A DNA stretch of 64,000 nucleotides from Toxonevra muliebris (GCA_963691655.1 OY829327.1:84084019-84148018), one strand, 5' to 3'. Shown: positions 24,047-36,640, counted from the first letter of the stretch. Program-made: numbers and translations. Notes: a model not told the origin generated them from the sequence alone.

Positions 24047-25125
24047 GTCAACAGCACAACACAAAGTCGACAGCACTATAGCAACAACTATTATATTTTA
24101 ATAACATTTTTCTTATTTTATTTACTTGATTCATTTTACGCTTTTCTTGTCGTTGTTACTTTGTTTGTAAATAAGTATATAGCATTCCCGCTTCCAGGGC
24201 GGTGGTGCGCTAGTCTCATAACGCAAGACATCAGCACAGAATCACACAAAGGCATACATGCATACAAAAGCTCATAACTCGCTACGCGCTTACTAAACTA
24301 AACCAACCAAACCGACCAAACTCGTAGAAGAAAGAGTTGGCGCGAAGCGAAGTATGCATCTTGCGTTCAATAAATTCTTGTATCTCCAAAACTATTGGGT
24401 TTGCCACTTTAAAAATAATAAAATGTAAAAAAAAGTCTGCGAGCACCCCAAAAAGTTAAATAAAGTTTTAATTTAACAATTTCTCCATATAAATTAAAAA
24501 TATTTATGATAAGCTTAAAATATTATTAAAGGACATGAATTGAGTTTAAGCGTTTGAAATTGGTAAATAGAAAAGAAAATTATGAGCTTTTGAATCTAGC
24601 GGTACAGGCGTTAGAGTTGAAAATTTACCCCTTTATAACTAGGAAAGGGGTGGGGTTAAAAATCTAATACTTGCAGATTAAATTACAATCAAATAGAGGA
24701 ATAAGTTCAGATCAGCAATAAAGCCCCATGTATGTACAAATATATGTACATATGCATATACATAATCAACCCAACCCTTGAGCCTTTGTACTTTATTTAC
24801 ATGATTTTGCACAAAAAAAAAACTCTCATATCAACATTTATCTCATAATTTTCGTGTCGCCTCCTCTATTTCTCTGTAGAGAAATACGAAAACAATTGTA
24901 AATGTTGCAAGTGTTGGGCGTGTACCACATCATGCCACATTAGCCCGCATTTGATATTCTTACATATGCCCAATTTGCACTGTCCATGAGTATTTTTGTG
25001 TGTGCATGTCACTGCCCAACGGCATCAATATGAATTTTGATGTAAGCGCTTAAGCACATCTTTTAATACACTAAAGTGAAACCAATTTTTTTCTTTTTTT
25101 TAAAGTCATAACCAGGGAAAAGTGC
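24047..25125. other. Noncoding stretch
   Basis: Nothing supported. A short CTAAACCAACCAAACCGACCAAA run lies near 24295. Confidence 0.5.
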
Positions 25126-25388
25126 ATATCGCTCATTTACTAAAAGACTGCCATAACTCAAAAAACGCGATTTTGCAGAAAACGCGTTTTTAAGTTTTCA
25201 ATTGACTCCCAATTTGCAGAAAAAAAATCTTATAATTCTCACGCGCAGAGTATACAAGATATTAATATGAAATTTTTACACAATATGAAGCGTGACATAT
25301 ATATACATATGACATGAATAATTCTGCATCATTAACTCAAAAATCGTGTTTTTTGACTTATGACAGTCTTTTAGTAAATGAGCGATAT
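25126..25388. mobile_element. MITE with ~45-bp TIRs, 263 bp
   Basis: The left end ATATCGCTCATTTACTAAAA continues GACTGCCATAA... and the right end is its inverted copy over about 45 bp with only a few mismatches. The two arms make up a third of the element, and the remaining core has no coding capacity. Long TIRs on a short core define a miniature inverted-repeat element. The target duplication is unclear (AT-rich, with GCAT and ATGA next to the ends). Confidence 0.8.
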
Positions 25389-26164
25389 GATTAATTCTTC
25401 CAAAAGAAACACACAGGTTGCTGTTTAGTTGTCGTATAACGTTCCGTACTCAATGTTTATCTATCGTGTGTATTATGTACATTTTACTAGACCATGTTAA
25501 ATACAATTTAATTAAAAATATGTATTCCCCTGAATAATTAAAATTCTTGCAATTATTTTGAAATTATATATTTAAAGTACCTACAATTTGAATTAATTTA
25601 TTTGAGCGAAGAATTTTCAGAATTCTCTAAATATAGGACAAATATGGGGATTACAGGATACAAAATATTAGTAGGATACACAGTCTGAACACAAACAGAA
25701 AAATCCTGCGAAAAACAGAATACATGTTCAATTTATCTTATATTGGATTTTTTGTCATTTCTGTTTCTAAAAGATGAGATTTTGATGCAAAACTAATTGG
25801 AAAGGCATCGTATTTCGTCATAGGGATGCATTGAAAATGTTGCCTTTGATGGATTTTCATTGTTGTCACGTGACATGAGTTTCTGTGTTTCTGTTTTCTT
25901 TGAATATAAAAGCATTAAACTAATATTCTAGAAGACACTGTTTACATTTGCATTTAAGGGTGAGGGAGCATCATTTGCACATGCATAAATGGATATGTTC
26001 AAGTTAATTGAAATGCTCTTTTGCCATTATGTAGGTGAAAAATAGTGAGACTATTGATTATTAAGATATAAAAATGCCAAAATTGTTTTTTTAGTTTTAA
26101 AAGCTAAAGTTCTTTAAATCACTTATTACACAATTATTCAATAATAAATAAATACTATTTCTTG

Positions 26165-26310
26165 AGACTATGAAAATGAAGTATAAGTGTTCATATTTCA
26201 TAGTTATGACTACTTAATTAGTTTTGAGTGATATTTAAACAGGCTTAATGAGAGTTTTCTGTTTTTAGCCAAAGTAACACCAATGTATATAGAGATCAGA
26301 GATGGGAGCG
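26165..26310 (+). repeat. Dispersed repeat family D1, copy 3
   Basis: GACTATGAAAATGAAGTATA through AAACAGGCTTAATGAG to ATGTATATAGAGATC parallels 1864-1985 with moderate divergence. It leads directly into the CGTGA-rich array that follows. Confidence 0.6.
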
Positions 26311-26785
26311 TGACATGAATTTTACGTGACACGCGTGAACACGCACGCACGTGACATGATTTCTACGTTTGCATGCATAAGCGTGATTTCATTTCCGTAA
26401 TTCCTACGTGAACATGCGTGAGCGTGACAAAATTTCAACGTGAGTACTTTTAACCATGACGTCATTATAATTCACAATTTCTTAATTACTTAATTTTGGT
26501 GGCTAAAAAATCAACCCTCTGTTTGTCTTCACCTAAGAATCTTGGAAATTCGAAAGAAATCTGGCATCACTATTTAACATATAGTATATGCATATTATTT
26601 ATATAAGTACTTTATCTTTTATTTACATTAATAAAAATATAACAATAAAAAGAACATGCGTGAACATGCGTGAAATTTTTTGGAAAAATTTCAACGTGCG
26701 AGAACATGAGTGAATTTTTGTTTAAAAAATGCCAGCGTGCGTGAGTAGTATTTTCGAAGCCGTGAGCATGCATGAGCGTGAGTCA
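26305..26785. repeat. Array of (A)CGTGA(A)CATG motifs in two blocks
   Basis: Blocks at about 26308-26450 and 26655-26785 are made of drifting units such as GAACATGCGTGA, AGCGTGAC and AACGTG. A 200-bp AT-rich spacer without the motif separates them. The units recur in the same orientation, and partial palindromes (CACGTG) arise within them. CACGTG is an E-box core, but the number of copies points to repeat origin, not regulation. Confidence 0.6.
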
Positions 26786-26790
26786 AAATC

Positions 26791-27545
26791 CACAATATAG
26801 CACAAATACCACTACATGGTTTTCAACACCATTTACATTTTTATTCATCCTCCAAAAGTATTTAAATTACAGTTTACTAGAAATGTATGTTGTTTAAGAA
26901 ATAGCCCTGATTTTATAAGCTAACTAATAGCTAATAAGATACAAAATCTTCTTATATCGCACAATGTGGCTTATGTATCTTTTGAAAAAAATTTATTTTT
27001 CATGTTGGTTTTATCGAAAATATAATGATAAATGCGGGTACTTACTACTTAGTATGTACTACATAAACATGTAAATGAGGAGAGTTTGCGATATTTAGAT
27101 TACGTTGATGTTATTTCGTTTTTGAACCATTTCAGATAAATTTTTTATCCGATCTTAACAATTATTACAATTTTGAAAAATTCTGTGTTTTAAATGGAAA
27201 ATACGGTTTGTTTTTTCTTTTCAATCTTTACTGGCTTTACTGGCTTCATAATAAAATGCTGTCACTCACCGTTCAAGTATTTTTTGTTTATCCCAACCCG
27301 ATAGTTTTGGCAAATTCAATTTTAAGATTTCATTTTTAGGTTAGAGTTTTTAAAAATTTTGATGATTTTAAGGATCGTATCAAAAACTGAAAATAACTAT
27401 AAATCAATAAATAGATGATTAAAAATTTTACATATTGTTTAAGATTCTTCTAAATATTTCACGAAAAACTTCTTCACTCGGTTTTATATTTTTTTATATT
27501 TTAGAAAAAAGGTCCAAAATGTTACAAGTTTTTCAAATTGAAATC
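26791..27545. other. Noncoding stretch
   Basis: Nothing supported beyond AT-rich simple sequence. Confidence 0.45.
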
Positions 27546-27552
27546 ATAATAC

Positions 27553-28862
27553 CTGGTGGGTAACTAAAGCACGTATGGAATATATTAATGGAAAAGTTCG
27601 ATTTCTGCACTATTTTTCAGAGCTGTTGCACATTTACGTGGCATGGATTCAATAAAATTGCTCAAAACGTCTGCAGAAATGTTGTTCCATGCAATCTCCG
27701 ATTGATTGAAAATGGAATCCTTGTTTTTATTTATGCGCTGAATTTTCCGATTTACAATTTCCTATATATTTTTGAGATTGGGTGAATAGGTGGTCCTCTT
27801 TCAAATCCCGATCTTATTGGCAACAAGCCACTCTTTTACACATCGTGATGGGATCTTCATCGTGCTGGCAGACTTGCTTTAACACCAGATCTTCCTCCGT
27901 ATAAGGTAACATAACATCCTGGGGAATATCTTTGCACATCAGATAGCCCATTATACCTCTTATTTTATGAATTGGACCGATTCCATGGCCGAAAAAAGTC
28001 ACCAGACCACTACGTTGCCTACCCCGTATTATACGGTGCTATTCAAATAACGCGGATTTCATCGTTTCATCAGTAAAAAGCACGATCTTTTATTTCGCTG
28101 TAGCTCAGCTAAAGTGAGCGGTTACAAATTCGAGCCTTGCCTGTCGATTCTTTCGAGAAATAAATGATATTTTCTCGCTTTGGTATGTTGCTAAGCCACC
28201 CTCCACAGCTCGTTGTTGGATAAACTTGTGTGAAATAAACTCAATTTATTTCCAAGATATAAAACGATTTTTTTTTTATAATCCGAAATATAGCCTGATC
28301 CTCACGTTTGGTTGTGCCCCGCGGTATGCCATCTCCATATTTAGTATATAAAAAGTGGGAAGGGCGAAAACGGCTTATAGCTCGGGAATTAACGCAATAG
28401 CGAATACAAAATTTTTTTACAATGCATATCACTGATTCAGCTTTATTAAATCCACTTAGAATATTTTCTCTAAATTGTGCAGAATACTAATTTAGAGCCA
28501 TTTTGGGAAGCGAAATTTTGATTTGCGAACGGTGACGGTGAACAACTTGTATACGCATCCAATTTTTTTTTAAACTGGCTTTTTGTTTTCCAAAATAAAG
28601 GGTTTCAAGTTTAAAGATGGATAACACTTGATTGGAATAGTAAGCGAAAAAGATTAAGTGCTTTAGTGTTGTCGCAATAGGTTTAGGCATATTGCGCAAT
28701 GTTAGTAAAAAAAAGAAAAACATTACTCAGTTTTTAATGTTATTTTGTTTTAACAAAATTTATAAAACAAAAAAATAATATATGCATTCTTGCGTATTTT
28801 TAAATTTTATTGAACAAAATATTGACAAGGAAGAGTTGGCGCTTTAGTTTTGTCCAACACTG
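27553..28862 (-). mobile_element. Decayed Tc1-family transposon, copy A
   Basis: Minus-strand copy of the same family as 36641-38162. The terminal repeat reads, on minus, CAGTGTTGGACAAAACTAAA, ends at 28862 and is followed by TA. An internal direct repeat GCGACAACACTAAAGCACTT lies about 170 bp inside, and a related ACTAAAGCAC lies at the other side (27562-27574), where the outer terminus itself was not found. The transposase is split by stops and frameshifts. It differs from copy B by an extra AT-rich insertion of about 50 bp near the terminus. Confidence 0.8.
27814..28002 (-). pseudogene. Tc1-type transposase fragment
   Basis: A 62-codon piece of a Tc1 transposase catalytic domain. The order GHGIGPIHKIRGIMGYLM, KDIPQDVMLPYTEEDLVL, KQVCQHDEDP corresponds to the usual '...GVGPIHKI.GIMD...QQDNDPKH' stretch, with the D of HDEDP standing where the second catalytic Asp should be. 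A following stop replaces the region leading to the third acidic residue. Flanking DNA continues the homology in other frames, so this is a broken gene. Confidence 0.85.
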
Positions 28863-29479
28863 TATATATTTTTGCACAGTTTCATGTAGAAAGTTTCTGA
28901 TTTTTGGTGAACATGTTGAGGTTCTGGCTGGACAAGAGAAAGTTACGTACATAACTTTTCAAGTTTACTTATCTACTTTCTTTGGAACTTTTACATTGAT
29001 TCTTCGATATCCCTCTCTTCCCTTCGACACTTACTAGCCATCGCAGGTAGCCGGCCAAAGGGGGTTGTCTTTGTTTCATATATTTTCTCTACCATCTATT
29101 AGTTACATTCAAATTACAAGCACAACTTTGTTTAATTTTTACCACTAACATTTTTTGATTTTTATAAACTTTTAAAATTTTTTTGTAATTTGTTGTTGCA
29201 TACATATGCATATGTACATACTTTTCCATTTTCACACAAAACTTACTGCTCAAAATTTTTGCTTTGAATGGACTTGGTAAAAGAATTACGACCTCATGTC
29301 AAAAACCACAAACACCATACAAACTTCGAGAGAAGAAACTCTTTCTTATATAATGAGCAGATATTAGTTTTCTTCAAATCATATATAGGTGGTTTTTAGT
29401 TTCAGATTCAAGTGCACGAGTACATACATATGTATCTGCATGTTTTTATTTGTATATGTTTTTATATGGCCAGCCGTAA

Positions 29480-29640
29480 ATGGAAGCACTAGAATAGCGC
29501 TAAACAAGTGCTTGATTGCAAGCGTTTACGTGCACTACAAGCTCATGTGTTCCATATAAATTTTAACATTGCATGTCCTAAGAGACAAGCACTTGTTTAG
29601 CGCAGTACTTTTAGCGCTAAACAAGCTCAAGAAAGAATGC
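29480..29640. repeat. AGCGCTAAACAAG inverted motifs
   Basis: AGCGCTAAACAAGTGCTTG near 29496 faces CAAGCACTTGTTTAGCGC near 29586-29603. The latter is followed by a further inverted unit, giving a hairpin with 12-bp arms CTTGTTTAGCGC/GCGCTAAACAAG. A looser relative (AAGCGCTCAATTTTCAAGCACTTG) lies near 30340. They may be the eroded ends of one larger element interrupted by the MITE at 29814. Confidence 0.5.
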
Positions 29641-29813
29641 GTTAGATAGGCACTTCCGCTCATTCGTTCATTCTTCGTTACTTTAGTTGAGAAAGAGAGG
29701 AGAGAGAAAAAATATCGAGTATCGATTCATGCATTCATAATTTTTCATTGCTGCGTCATTTTATTTTATTCTTTTCTTGTGCTTTTTTGTTTGTTTTAAA
29801 CCAAAATATATAT

Positions 29814-30089
29814 GGGGCATTCTCTGTCAATGGAAAACCCTCCCTCCTGTCCAAAATTGGTTAAGGTATTTTAGGGCTTATTATCTCTAGTCTTAAATGC
29901 AAAAAGGCCTTTTTGATTTTGCATGATGGCGAACCAATATGGCGGCTGCAAACCTACCACCTCACCATAAAATAATAGTTTTATTAAGCGTACGTTTACC
30001 GAAGTCATCATAAAAAAACAGATTAATTTTTTTTCGTATATTTTTTTCGCCCGAGGGGGGGAGTGTCTCCCATTGACAGAGAATGTCCC
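29814..30089. mobile_element. MITE with 20-bp TIRs, 276 bp
   Basis: GGGGCATTCTCTGTCAATGG at the left matches the right end inverted at 19 of 20 positions (GGGACATT...). Flanking ATATATAT and ACATATAT could be an 8-bp target duplication, but the sequence is too simple to be sure. No open frame inside. Confidence 0.8.
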
Positions 30090-30544
30090 ACATATATAAA
30101 TATATTTTTATTTATTTTTTATAAAACAATTGCAAAAAAGAAATAAATTAAACACACACACTTTTCGTGAAATTCCACAACCACTTTATTTCGTTGTTGC
30201 GTAAAAACTAACTCGCTCCGTTTCTAGCTCAATCAATATTTCGTAGCGTCTCGCTGAACGATACTTGTTTTTATTACTCAATAGAAAACTAAATTTGTTA
30301 TTTCCGGTATCAAATGGTGCACTTGCAAGCAATTTTTAAGCGCTCAATTTTCAAGCACTTGTCTGAAAAACCCCTGGGTGCATGCTATTCCTTATTACCG
30401 CTATCTTATTTTGCTTAAGTTCCAGCGCACATTTCTCAGATTTTACAAAATTTGCAAATTAAACTAAAAAAAAACTATTGCAGAGATGCCACTATAATAA
30501 ATCGAAAACTCCATTTTGAATAATTTTATGTTGGGTCTTTAGCA

Positions 30545-31192
30545 AATTAAGGCGTGTAAATTTGGACGGATCAACCCTTATAGAAAGAAAAAGTTGAAAG
30601 CCTTATAACTTTATTTGAAAGCTTACTTTGGCAGTGTTTCAGCGCCTCTGACAATTTTTGTCTAAAGGCTCTTAAAAAATAGCCAAAATTATTTTCTTAT
30701 TTTACTTTGTTAATTGATGTCCGATCATCATGTATAATATATCGCTTGGAAAGATGAATACGACCTTTAGTGATCACGTGTCATTGGCCTTCGACTAGTC
30801 ATTTAAATTTTCACTCTGTTTTCATTAATACCCCCTAATCGTTTAGTAGAATTAGAGATAAATTTTTCAAGAAAGAATTTTATTTAATTCGTAAGCAGAA
30901 AAGCTAGAACAATCGCTCTATTACAGTCAACTTGAATCATGGCAAGCCTTAGTGTAATTCAGTAACTATATTTCTGAGTTTTCTCGAAATTGTATAATAA
31001 ACATTTACACAGAAATTGTACCGTAGCTTTAATTTTATAAAAATACCATATTTAATTAAAATAAACTTAAAATGGAAATAAAAAAAAAGCTTTTGAGAAA
31101 AAACTATTGGTGCGCTGAAACACTCTCGAGGCAAGCTTTCAAAACAAGTAAGATTTTAAGCTTTTTTGGTGATCCGTCCTAATTTGCATCCT
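30545..31192. mobile_element. Foldback element with long imperfect TIRs, ~650 bp
   Basis: Two conserved blocks occur inverted at the two ends. They are AAATTTGGACGGATCA (30556-30571) against TGATCCGTCCTAATTT (about 31170-31185), and GAAAGCTT...GTGTTTCAGCGC (30618-30650) against GCGCTGAAACAC...AAGCTTTC (about 31111-31140). Their order and spacing agree, giving arms of roughly 90 bp. The core is AT-rich and noncoding. The superfamily is unknown. Confidence 0.65.
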
Positions 31193-31200
31193 TCTATATG

Positions 31201-31652
31201 AAGGGTGTTTCAACAAGAATTGCAGGATTTGTTTGATAAAACCAAAACTATTTTTCAGATACTTGGGATCTCATACTTACACCTCATGTAAATGGTCGCC
31301 ATGGCTCCATTTCTTCTGTAACGCCCTTTTCTCAAAACTACTTTTAGGCATAAAGTCGGCTCCACTTCAACTATGACATGCTGGGCACGTCTTGTACAGC
31401 CCGGTCGACCAGAATTTCGGCAATATATACCGTACATTTCTTTCACTTGGCGTGGGATTCCGAAAAAAATCTATGTATATTTTACGCTTTGTGGCTGCAA
31501 AAATATGTGGACTTTCATAATTAATTTGTGTCATTTAGTAAATTTCCCACATTTATAGAGCACGCTTCTCAAACCCGACGTTTATACGATGGCAGCTGTC
31601 AAAGTTACTTACTAAATTTTCCAAACCTGCAACTCTTATTGAAACACCCTTT
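31201..31652. mobile_element. Mariner-like miniature element, ~450 bp
   Basis: Ends AAGGGTGTTTCAACAAGAAT (left) and, inverted, AAGGGTGTTTCAATAAGAGT match at 24 of 26 positions over the full arm. AGGGTGTTTC-like termini and a TA next to the right end fit the Tc1/mariner superfamily. The interior has a GC-richer segment with short frames on both strands (31255-31446 - and 31373-31558 +), but no catalytic motif is visible. It abuts the preceding foldback element. Confidence 0.6.
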
Positions 31653-32981
31653 ATTTATTTAAATAGAAAGTTCTTTAAATTCGACTTTCGTTATACATAT
31701 AAATATATCTAAGGTAGAATGATTCTCTCTTCTACATAACTTTATTTAAATTTTCGAAAGTTTGGAAAGTGCACTTTGAAGTTATCACACCACATCTACC
31801 CTTCCAACTTTTGATAACCTTTAAACTGCAACTGGTCATGCTGTTGGTAGACATGTAGTTATGGCATAGCTATGTATAGACCACAAAATCATAAATATTT
31901 CATTTGTGTTGTACTTTCAAAGCCACAAAACTTTGCTTCAACATTTTTTATGTGCTGCAGAATTTTTGGCGTTTTGAAATAGTTGTGGCGACGCCGAATG
32001 TTGTTTTTATGTTACTGTTTTTCTTTTTCCATTATGTCCATTATGTAAAATATAAAATGTACAGCAGGGAAGTGTTGAGGCGAATTAAATTACAACTCGT
32101 ATTTTCCTTTTTGCAGTTAATGAAAGATGAACGCAAAAATACGCAATGAAAAAATTGTCAGCAACTACAAATGAAAAAAGAGAGGATTTTTACAATTTTT
32201 TTTACTTTTTTTATTATAATTAAAAAGGAAACAAAGAAAAGTTGAGAAACAAAATGCGAAATAAATATGCGAAAATGTAGAAGTGGCAACTTATTATTCA
32301 AATTACTTTGAGGTTGCCACACTCCGACAATAACAAAACTACGGTTAATTGTACAAAGAAAATGCTGACATTCAATAGGGAAAAATAGAAAAATTGCGTA
32401 GTGGAGTACGTACTACTGTAAGTTAATGCGCTTTTGCATAATAAGTAATTGCAATTACTGCTGTGGCATTTTATTCACATTTGCTAATGCAATCGCATCG
32501 TGCAACAGAAAGAGAAAATATTTTATTTTAAAGTTTTTCGATTTTATTCAGTTCAAGGACTCACACATTCACAACTATTAATTGCAACCTGCTCTAGATT
32601 TCATTGTTATTTTGTAGTTTTTATCTCTTATTTACTTCTTAATGAAGTATGTACTCAATTTATTGTTAATATTTTAGATTGAGGCACAAACAAATACATT
32701 GACAGATTCCAAAGTTACAAACCAATACATACATTACATATGTATGAGTATGCATACAAGACAATTTCCACATGAGCCATTTATTATTTTTCTTTTTTAT
32801 TCAATGTACTATAGGAAATTTCACCCACTTTGCTGGCCAATATTCGAAAAATGGAAGTATCGATATGAAACTTGGTCCAGAATTTTGTTAGATAGTAGGG
32901 ACGCCCTCACATGAAAATAAGTTTGCCACGCCCACTTATTCTATAAGGGTATGATATGAAGTGCTATAAAATTTGTTAAAA
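31653..32981. other. AT-rich noncoding stretch
   Basis: Nothing supported. The tail (32800-32980) resembles fly intergenic repeat phrases ('GCCACGCCCACTTATTCTATAAGGG'). Confidence 0.45.
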
Positions 32982-32984
32982 AAA

Positions 32985-34126
32985 CAATGGATGCGTGCAA
33001 GGCACGCAAGATATTTGATGTGTAAACAGTTAAACTAACTGAATGCCATATACATAAGCTCACATTTGTATAACCATATATAGGGATTTGATGTATAATC
33101 TATATGCTTAGGTAAATAATTCAAATTAAAACAATTCTTTTATAAAGTTAAAAATTTATTAGATATCATTATCTCTTATATATATATATGTAATAGCCCA
33201 ATTCACTATAAATTGCAAATGGCCTTGTATCAATGCAAATGCAAATTTTTGTTCCATATCGCATGTATTTGTAGTTGTGATAGCAGAAATATTTTGCATT
33301 TGCACTAAATCGTGAATAGGGCTGATATGTTGTAGTTGAATCATTTTTCTTTTACTCAATGCATCGAACACGATATGCTCGCATATACGCAACTGCAATT
33401 GCATCTTTTTTTCCGCGCCTAAACTGAAATTTTATTTGATTTGAAAATTTTACATAACGTCGTATAGGTATATGAATTTGTACACACATACGCCAAATCA
33501 ATTCTCATTTAACCTTAGAAAAGCAACAGGGGTGACCAGTCACCCCACTACTTTTTAAAAGCACCGCAAAGAGATTTGGCTTAACTGCATTTAATAAAAA
33601 TAAGAAACAATGTATTTTCTTTGAAGTAAATAAGTGATTTTATAATAAATAAGTTTGATTTTTTCTGTTTAATATTTTTGCTATTTACATAGACAAAAAA
33701 AGGGTTGCCTTTTTAAAAAATATTTAATTTTAATGCAATCTAACTAACCGAATTCAAAACCTATCAAACGCTTGTGTTTGCTACGGCGACTTCTCTGCTT
33801 GTATGGTATAGTCGATATCCACACGTTTAACACCAACAAATAATTCTGCCACGAATAAATGTACACACACATTTTGTTTTCGTATTTACATATATGTGTG
33901 AGTAAATTGATCGAAACATAAACAAACAAACTCCGCTCTTATTTTAATTTCTCCCTTTCTTCTTCTCTTCTCTTTGTTGGTTAGAGTAGCACAGTCATGC
34001 CGCGCAGTAGTGTGAGCGAGAGAGGAACTGGACGTTACAGTTATCTTACATCTTACGATACAGTTATTCTTACATTTTACACATTTGAAATTTTGCCCAT
34101 ACCGTGAGCTAAAATGTTTACACATC
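32985..34126 (-). mobile_element. Helentron/DINE-like element, copy 2
   Basis: Inverted copy of 21418-22745, recognisable over nearly its whole length. It carries the perfect hairpin GCGTGC-AAG-GCACGC (32993-33007), GATGTGTAAACA at 33017-33028 and the matching TGTTTACACATC at 34115-34126. The hairpin stem is fully paired here and has one mismatch in copy 1. It is shorter than copy 1 mainly because one arm of the internal GTCGCCTGAG repeat and neighbouring sequence are missing. Noncoding; the 80- and 81-codon frames in it mirror frames in copy 1 only because the DNA is shared. Confidence 0.7.
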
Positions 34127-36640
34127 AAAAATATAAGGAATCATCTCAGCAAAACTATTTTTGGCATGAGCCAAAAAGAAAAAGAAAAATTATGAAAATG
34201 AGCGTTATCGGTCGACTGACACACCCATCTACCATACAACAGAACAACTAAAATAGCCACAAAATCCGTTTCAGTCAAGATATCAAAATAAAAATCATAA
34301 AGAACAGTTTTGACTGTTTCAACATTTTGTTTTGTTTCATATTTTTAAAAACTTTCAATCTCTTAATAGTTTCCCCTCAATATGCATTTAGTGTTTTGTT
34401 AATAAAAATGGGATCCGCACTATCCATTTTTTGTTGTTGTTTAGCTAAGTATTTATATATTTTATATTTTTATATACTAGAATGCATCGCACTGCTTCGT
34501 AAGATAGACCTGGTCCACCAATCTTGAAGTTCTAGTTTCTCAACACCAAATTTTATTAAAAAAAAAAAAACGCATATCAATAATAAACATATAGATTCTA
34601 CTTAAAAACTTTAATCCCTTATTCAATGCTGTCAAAACTGTTTACTAGGATAAGCAAACGCATATCGATGGTTTAGCGCACAGATGTTTTAAGTGCAAAA
34701 TTTCAAAATTTTTTCAATTAACTAATTAGTCAAATAAATCTTTAGTCATGACTAACGAATCATGACTAAATTTATAATCGCCACAAAATAAATTAGTGAT
34801 TAGTCATTCAATCATTAATTTTAGTCATATTGACAGTGTCATAAACAATTTTAAGCTGAGACTTCTTCAGTAGTTTCACATATCGTCGGGTGTATGCCAA
34901 AACCATAAATGTCCAGTGGTGTTCGCAATAAATACTTAATTCAATAATTTCGCTAGAGGAATACGATTACAAAACTAACTTTGCACTCCTCATCGAGGTG
35001 TCAAAATTCACCCACTATTTCTCTGACATTTCGGATTGAAAACAAATTAAATCGTAATCATTATTTTAGTCAGGGTTGCAACTAAAATTTTCAGTCATTA
35101 ATTAATAATTGATAAATAATTGTTTAGTCATTACTTTTCACTCATTATTCAGATTGAATTTTGCGCAGCACTGTTGGTTAGTCACTATGGGATAGCTTTT
35201 TTCGTTTATAATTTTTTTTTTTTTCAAAATATCAATATAATTTATATTTTCCAGAGCTTTGTCCAATATTTTGTATCCGCCACTGTATTAGTAATATAAT
35301 TTTCTATTGATTGGAAATTTGAGAATTGAACATTTTTTTAAATGAAATTATAACATTTTGCAACATTTTAAATCAATTTATATAATAGTTAATAAAAATT
35401 TCAAGACATGTATATCGGTAAGTTTGTAATGTAAAGTATTGAAAGCATTTCAAGATATCAACCATAACCCATGCATGCACAAGTAAAGGCATTATATGTG
35501 CGAGTAGGAATGCATACGATTTTTGAATTGTTTATTTTTAGAAGGGAGAATTTGCACATATACATGTAGCTACAATGTACAATGAATTCAAGTGCGAATC
35601 TCTGTGCTACTGTAATGCATTTTAGAATTTTTGCATTTTATGCTTTGCATAAATGTAAATATAGTTGCGTACTTCAGAATGCAAGTGTCAAATGACACCA
35701 GAAACAACTGACAACAACTGCGTTGCTGTTTTCTATGTCATAAACACTTGCATTTTATATTCAATTGTTGCATTATTGGATATGTGCATTATTTTTCCTT
35801 ACCCTCAACCCCATTGCCCAATTGGATTGGTATGTTTTACTCCTGCATACATTTATGCATACATACGCATATGCACCTTCATATACATTGATGTATGTAG
35901 GAGCATGTATAGGACATAATTGAAAACTAATGTTACAATTGAGAAGAATTTTTCAACATAAATATAGTTTAGTACCAAATGATTCGGATATTTTATTTTC
36001 TAACCGGACCGAAAACTACTACATATATCCCAAAAAAAAAAATCAAAACTATATTGAAACGCTGTCGTGTTGGGAATGTCTCCTTGTATCATTAATGCGT
36101 CCTTGTTTAAAGTTCATCCAAAAGTTTTGAATTAACCATAAATCCGACTCCACTCTACAATATCCACAAATTCTACGCTTTCGCTTTCTTTTGAATAGCG
36201 AAATATTTTTTTATTCGACTAGAAACAGAGAATTTCAAATTAACATTCTAAAACTCACTCCCCTGGACAAACAAAATTATACTCATACTATACATTGAGT
36301 AAGTAGTTCAATGTTTGTGTGTACGAGTGTGGGTAATTTAACAACAGAAAATGAGGTCAGTATTTACGCAATGTTTCTGTTTTTACTGTCATTATTTCTG
36401 AGATTTTTTCTTGTTTTTACTTTTTTGAAACACTTTTTACAGACTTACCACTTTAACATACTTCATGTTACATAAACTCGTTGCTAATTGAATAAATACA
36501 ATAGTTAGCATTTACTTTAATTTACATTAAAACTTTTTTGCATTTCAGAATTAATATGAAAAGTGAATTTTAAGCTCTCTTACCATATACTACATAAAAG
36601 CATAATACATAAGTATGTGTGTATGTATATATACGGTGTA
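34127..36640. other. AT-rich noncoding stretch with ATTAGTCAT repeats
   Basis: From 34715 to 35180 the motif AGTCAT(GA)/TTAGTCATTA recurs irregularly in both orientations, for example AGTCATGACTAACGAATCATGACT. Near 35270 a TA-ending TTTGTATCCGCCACTG may be a solitary transposon end. Otherwise nothing is supported. Confidence 0.45.

Noticed and set aside
28095..28145. tRNA-like phrase GTAGCTCAGCTAAAGTGAGC ... AAATTCGAGCC
   Set aside because: It lies within the Tc1 transposase region and is the inverse of codons for ARLEF-TAH; copy B has the same segment. It is not a tRNA gene.
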